Source: Bradyrhizobium huanghuaihaiense
GTDB lineage: Bacteria; Pseudomonadota; Alphaproteobacteria; Rhizobiales; Xanthobacteraceae
DNA: 64,000 nucleotides
Assembly: GCF_007830635.1 (NCBI RefSeq)
Contig: NZ_VLLA01000013.1
Coordinates: 124,001-188,000, forward strand
Direction: 5' to 3'
Shown here: piece after piece, positions 60,824 to 64,000 of the stretch
Position numbering within the stretch: position 1 is the first letter of the stretch
How the letters are laid out: each line of letters opens with the position of its first letter
Made by a program: the position numbers and the translations under genes
The notes under the pieces: model-generated
Databases searched by the model: none
Told to the model about the DNA's origin: nothing
Seen by the model: the letters and a program-made list of their open reading frames with translations, nothing else

Positions 60824-61762
60824 ATGGAAGTCGCCAGCCTCGTTCTTCCCGTATTCGCGATCATCGTCACCGGCTGGCTCGCCGGTGAGGTGGGCTATCT
60901 CCCACGATCGCTGGCCGACGCGCTGGTGCACTTCGCCTACAATGTGGCGATGCCGGCGCTGCTGATCGTCACGATCGCGCAGGAGCCGGCGCGCAATCTG
61001 CTGGAATGGCGTTTCCTGCTCGCCTTCGGCGGCGGCTCCCTGATCTGCTTCGCGCTGGTCTTCTTGGCGGTCCGCGCCGGCGGAAGGCATGATCTCGCCA
61101 GCAGCACGATCCATGGCATGGCGGCGGCGATGACCAATACTGGCTTCGTGGCGCTGCCGATCCTGCACGCGATCTACGGCCAGCCCGCCGTGCTGCCGGC
61201 TGCGGTGGCAACGGTGTTCGTCGCCGCCGTGATGTTTCCGATCACGGTCATCCTGCTGGAAAGGGACGCCCGCGGGTCGTCCGCGCAGTCCGCGGTCCTC
61301 GCCAAGCAGATCCTGCTCAATCCGATGGTCCTGTCGACACTCGTCGGCCTCGTCTGGGCGATCACGGGCCTGCCAATTCCGGCGCCGGTCGCGGCCTATC
61401 TCAACATGATCGCCGCCGCGCTGACGCCCTGCGCATTGTTTGCCATCGGGCTCGGCCTGTCGGTCGAAGGCCTGCGGTCCAACCTGAAGACATCGTCCGC
61501 GCTCGCCGCCGTGAAGCTCGTGATCATGCCGCTGATCGTCTACGGACTTTGTGTGATCACCGGCCTCAACGCGCTCTACACCGTCGCCGCCGTGATATGC
61601 GCCGCCGTGCCGACGGCGAAGACGGTGTACGTGCTGGCGCACGAGCACAAGGTCGAGGAGAAGCTGGTCGCGGCCACGGTCTCGGTCACGACAATGCTGT
61701 CGGTCGCGACGTTGCTGGTCGCGCTGTACCTTCTCTCCGGTCTCGCGACCGGAACGCGCTAG
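60824..61762 (+). CDS. AEC family (auxin efflux carrier-like) transporter
   Basis: 312-residue inner-membrane protein with ten helices and the AEC fold: ASLVLPVFAIIVTGWLAGEV, HFAYNVAMPALLIVTIAQEP, MAAAMTNTGFVALPILHAIY, LTPCALFAIGLGLSVEG and CAAVPTAKTVYVLAHEHKV. Bacterial members carry malonate, malate or other organic acids; the cargo here is unknown. The AGGGGGAAG ahead of the ATG is a strong ribosome binding site. Confidence 0.92.
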   Translation: MEVASLVLPVFAIIVTGWLAGEVGYLPRSLADALVHFAYNVAMPALLIVTIAQEPARNLLEWRFLLAFGGGSLICFALVFLAVRAGGRHDLASSTIHGMAAAMTNTGFVALPILHAIYGQPAVLPAAVATVFVAAVMFPITVILLERDARGSSAQSAVLAKQILLNPMVLSTLVGLVWAITGLPIPAPVAAYLNMIAAALTPCALFAIGLGLSVEGLRSNLKTSSALAAVKLVIMPLIVYGLCVITGLNALYTVAAVICAAVPTAKTVYVLAHEHKVEEKLVAATVSVTTMLSVATLLVALYLLSGLATGTR

Positions 61763-61765
61763 GGC

Positions 61766-62053
61766 TTATCTCGTGGTATTGCTCCAGGTCGGAACCGAGT
61801 TGGTCACGCCGACCGAGGGCCAGCTATACGTTCCGATCGACGGCGCGGTAACGGTGCCGACCGTCTGGCCGGACGAGCCGTAAGCTGCCCTGGGCTGCGC
61901 AATTGGCGCGCCGGCACCGCCATAGGTCGGGCCCACCACGGTTGTGTTGTAATAATGCCTGCTCGAGCGGGCCTTCTTGGCTTCGGCTGCGAAGGGCGCA
62001 GCCAGCAGTCCGGCGGTAATGAGTGCGGCAACGGCCAGCTTCATGCTTGTCAT
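61766..62053 (-). CDS. Small exported hypothetical protein
   Basis: 95 residues. Signal peptide MTSMKLAVAALITAGLLAAP with cleavage near AEA, then a Ser/Thr/Gly/Pro-rich mature part (YYNTTVVGPTYGGAGAPIAQ, TVGTVTAPSIGTYSWPSVGV) without cysteines or known motif. GAGGAGGATC is 6 bases before the ATG at 62053. Convergent with the AEC gene, stop codons 3 bases apart. Function unknown; periplasmic or surface. Confidence 0.75.
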   Translation of the reverse strand: MTSMKLAVAALITAGLLAAPFAAEAKKARSSRHYYNTTVVGPTYGGAGAPIAQPRAAYGSSGQTVGTVTAPSIGTYSWPSVGVTNSVPTWSNTTR

Positions 62054-62234
62054 GGCTGATCCTCCTCGTTGGGGCGCCCCTTCGATCATCTGATCATGCA
62101 TCGGACAATTTCCATAGGCCTCTCGTTCATAACTCCGTGCGCAAGCGAAGGTGCCGCAGTCGAGCGCGCCGCCTTCGGATGGACCCGAATCAGCGCTACT
62201 GCATTGCCTGAACGACTTCCTGGACGCGAGTGAC

Positions 62235-62555
62235 ATGACCGGCCCTGAACTGAAGCAGCTTCGCAGCGACCTGTCCGACGTGATCGAGCGCAAGCTGACG
62301 GCAGCCGATATGGCGAGACTCTGCGGATTGCCGGAGAAGGGCGGGGCCGACACCATCCGGCGCTGGGAGGTGAGCGGCCCGTCGCCGTCGGCGACCAAGG
62401 TGCTGCGCGTGCTCGCGATGGCGAGCGAGCGCTATCCGATCCTGGAGAAGTTCGACATCTTCGACCGCCACGACGTGCGCGAGGAGGATCGGCCGGCCAG
62501 GCGCGCAGCGTTCCGCGCGCAAATGCGCGACGAGGTGCTGCGGCGTCTTGGCTAA
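62235..62555 (+). CDS. Small helix-turn-helix protein
   Basis: 106 residues from the ATG at 62235. MTGPELKQLRSDLSDVIERK leads into LTAADMARLCGLPEKGGADT, IRRWEVSGPSPSATKVLRVL, an XRE-like or antitoxin-like helix-turn-helix that reads as DNA-binding; the C-terminus is a charged helix. A GTG at 62151 gives a 28-residue longer form, less likely because the first helix of such proteins begins at MTGPEL. Target unknown; the neighbouring outer membrane gene is one candidate. Confidence 0.7.
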   Translation: MTGPELKQLRSDLSDVIERKLTAADMARLCGLPEKGGADTIRRWEVSGPSPSATKVLRVLAMASERYPILEKFDIFDRHDVREEDRPARRAAFRAQMRDEVLRRLG

Positions 62556-62590
62556 CGAAAGGCGCGCGCAAGCTTGCCGGCAGCGCAAAA

Positions 62591-62629
62591 TTAAGCCTTC
62601 CTTCAGCATTTCTTAAGCCGGCATTAAGC
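62591..62629. promoter_or_regulatory. Four 11-base-phased TTAAGC elements (CtrA-like sites) ahead of the barrel gene
   Basis: TTAAGC at 62591, TTCAGC at 62602, TTAAGC at 62613 and TTAAGC at 62624, each 11 bases after the last. The right pair is an exact TTAA-N7-TTAA, the recognition pattern of the alphaproteobacterial cell-cycle regulator CtrA; the left pair differs by one base. They lie 150-190 bases upstream of the outer membrane protein start, in the only clearly AT-rich stretch nearby. Confidence 0.6.
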
Positions 62630-62642
62630 ACGAAAATCAATT

Positions 62643-62668
62643 GCAGCCCAACAAGTTAGGTTGGCTGC
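62643..62668. promoter_or_regulatory. Hairpin between the TTAA array and the barrel gene
   Basis: GCAGCCCAAC and GTTGGCTGC pair with one bulged base around AAGTTAG. It may be part of the leader RNA or an operator. Confidence 0.35.
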
Positions 62669-62778
62669 CGCTGTGCCACGGTTGTGACAGCATTTTCATC
62701 AAAAGCGAGCTATCTGCAAAACCAACGACGGCGCGGAAAGCGCGCCAGCCGGGGATATGAGTGTTGGAGTTCAAGACT

Positions 62779-63504
62779 ATGAAGAAGATTCTGTTTGCGA
62801 CCGTGGCGCTGCTGGTGGTGGGCGCTGCCGCGCCGGCGATCGGCGCCGATCTCGGTAACCGAAACTACTACAAGACGCCGGCGCCGGCCTACGTCGCACC
62901 GATCTACAACTGGACCGGTTTCTACATCGGTGGCCATCTCGGCGGCGCCTTCTCGAGCGACAACAATTTCAACGGCCTCTCCACCGGCAACAACGGCAAC
63001 GGCCGTTTCCTCGGCGGCGTGCAGGTCGGTGCGGACTGGCAGTTCAACCCGAACTTCGTGGTCGGCGTCGAAGGCCAGTATTCCTGGCTGTCCGGCAGCG
63101 TCGGTGCGGTGTTTCCGGGCGGCATCGCCTACACCAACGACCAGCGCGGCCTCGGCTCGATCACCGGCCGCGTCGGCTATACCTGGGGCCCGGGCCTCGT
63201 CTACGTGAAGGGCGGCTACGCCTATTCCGACAACAACGAGAAGGTGACCGTCGGCGGCGTGCCGACCGCTTTCGTCATCACCGGCGATCACCGCAACGGC
63301 TACACCGTCGGCGCCGGTCTCGAATATATGTTCGCCCCGAACTGGTCGGCCAAGGCCGAGTACCAGTACTACAATTTCGGCGACGCGAGCTTCACCGGCG
63401 GTCCGCTGGCGGGTACCGGCAGCTTCACCACCGACGACCACACGGTCAAGGCCGGCCTCAACTACCGCTTCAACTGGGCGAGCCCGGCCGTCGCGCGTTA
63501 CTGA
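62779..63504 (+). CDS. Outer membrane beta-barrel protein (Omp25/Omp31-like)
   Basis: 241 residues. Signal peptide KKILFATVALLVVGAAAPAI ending GAD, then the family entry motif YNWTGFYIGGHLGGAFSS, and alternating strands FLGGVQVGADWQFNPNFVVG, ITGRVGYTWGPGLVYVKGGY, AGLEYMFAPNWSAKAEYQYY, ending in a terminal Phe-rich strand AGLNYRFNW. An eight-stranded barrel of the Omp25/31 (porin-like, RopB) class common and abundant in Hyphomicrobiales. The ATG at 62779 has TTGGAG ahead. A CtrA-like array lies upstream and a strong terminator follows. Confidence 0.93.
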   Translation: MKKILFATVALLVVGAAAPAIGADLGNRNYYKTPAPAYVAPIYNWTGFYIGGHLGGAFSSDNNFNGLSTGNNGNGRFLGGVQVGADWQFNPNFVVGVEGQYSWLSGSVGAVFPGGIAYTNDQRGLGSITGRVGYTWGPGLVYVKGGYAYSDNNEKVTVGGVPTAFVITGDHRNGYTVGAGLEYMFAPNWSAKAEYQYYNFGDASFTGGPLAGTGSFTTDDHTVKAGLNYRFNWASPAVARY

Positions 63505-63528
63505 TCGGTTAGCAAGACCTATCTCGAC

Positions 63529-63561
63529 GAAGGGCCGGCGATCTCGCCGGCCCTTCATTTT
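63529..63561 (+). terminator. Intrinsic terminator of the barrel gene
   Basis: GAAGGGCCGGC (63529-63539) pairs perfectly with GCCGGCCCTTC (63546-63556) around a 6-base loop, followed by ATTTTT. 25 bases after the stop codon. Confidence 0.9.
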
Positions 63562-63666
63562 TCGCTGTGCGGAACCAAGCAAGCAATTGCACCGATTGCG
63601 ATTTTTTAACCGGCCCTGCCGATACTGCCCGCCACAAAACAGAAGCAAGAGCGTGGGGGAATTTCG

Positions 63667-64000
63667 ATGGCGATCCGTCTGGGCGCTGGCCGTTTGCTTG
63701 GTCGATTCAAGCCTCGTTTCAAGAAGCCGCAATGGGGCGTGCGCGGGAGCCTGTTCACGGCCTTCGCGGTGATCGCGGGCATGGGCCTCGTGATCGCAGC
63801 CGGCGCTGGCCTCGCGCTGCAGAATCTCGGCGGACGCATGACAGAACTCAGCGGGCGGGACATTCCGCGCCTTGCCGCCAGCCTGCAATTGTCGGCCCTG
63901 AGCGCGAGCCTTGCGGCACAGGGACCGGCCCTGCTTGCGGCTCAGAGCGAGGAAGCCCTGAACGAGCGCACCAAGAAGCTCAAGGAGTTGCAGGAGCAGA
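63667..64000 (+). CDS. Membrane sensor protein, N-terminal part (cut by window end)
   Basis: First 111 residues of a gene that runs off the window. A basic, cytoplasmic start (GRLLGRFKPRFKKPQWGVRG) is followed by one membrane helix (SLFTAFAVIAGMGLVIAAGA) and the start of a helical periplasmic region (SGRDIPRLAASLQLSALSAS, EEALNERTKKLKELQEQ). This is the layout of a histidine kinase or chemoreceptor with a four-helix sensor domain, but the effector part lies outside, so the class is open. GTGGGGGA precedes the ATG at 63667. Confidence 0.75.
   Translation, partial: MAIRLGAGRLLGRFKPRFKKPQWGVRGSLFTAFAVIAGMGLVIAAGAGLALQNLGGRMTELSGRDIPRLAASLQLSALSASLAAQGPALLAAQSEEALNERTKKLKELQEQ

Overview
The window is GC-rich alphaproteobacterial chromosome. 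The best fit is Bradyrhizobium or a close relative in the Nitrobacteraceae: it carries an Irr-type Fur protein, a BA14K protein, an Omp25/31-like barrel, many amino-acid and peptide ABC importers, and intergenic palindromic repeats of the kind common in that group. This assignment is inference from gene content; no rRNA, tRNA, IS element, prophage or CRISPR array was seen.

Layout. 1-5.2 kb: amn (AMP nucleosidase), a type I secretion pair (HlyD adaptor and PrtD-like ABC) and a GlsB/YeaQ membrane protein. 5.6-13.4 kb: one leftward peptide-type ABC importer operon with an AtzE-like amidase and its AtzG-like small partner lying between the two ATPase genes; a second, paralogous binding protein is divergent at 13.6-15.2 kb. 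15.5-26.9 kb: a CHASE2 adenylate cyclase, a 2556-residue FecR/VCBS/beta-helix protein with a type I secretion C-terminus, and, divergent from it, a LapG-type periplasmic cysteine protease. 27.1-28.2 kb: a secreted LprI-like protein. 28.4-35.2 kb: a complete branched-chain amino acid type (Liv) importer with an embedded CoA ligase. 35.4-45.8 kb: an ABC-2 exporter pair, an MBL-fold protein, an EamA transporter, an amidohydrolase, a cupin, an M29 aminopeptidase and a fumarase-superfamily lyase. 46-51.5 kb: BA14K, then two paralogous winged-helix/TPR regulators flanking mddA (methanethiol methyltransferase) and a GFA protein. 51.7-54.6 kb: irr, DUF2147, DUF3313 lipoprotein and a TetR regulator. 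54.8-59.9 kb: a second peptide ABC importer with a fused double ATPase. 60.3-64 kb: two coupled tiny genes, an AEC transporter, a small HTH protein, an outer membrane barrel and the start of a membrane sensor.

Most notable: (1) a probable Lap-like surface adhesin module (giant adhesin, divergent LapG-like protease, type I exporter on the same contig, an adenylate cyclase next door) with a promoter region full of dyads; (2) a transporter-amidase operon with an AtzG-like subunit; (3) a perfect FNR/FixK box ahead of irr; (4) a four-fold, 11-bp-phased CtrA-like TTAA array ahead of the outer membrane barrel gene; (5) an mddA locus bracketed by duplicated regulators; (6) at least seven families of intergenic palindromes, one nested inside another.
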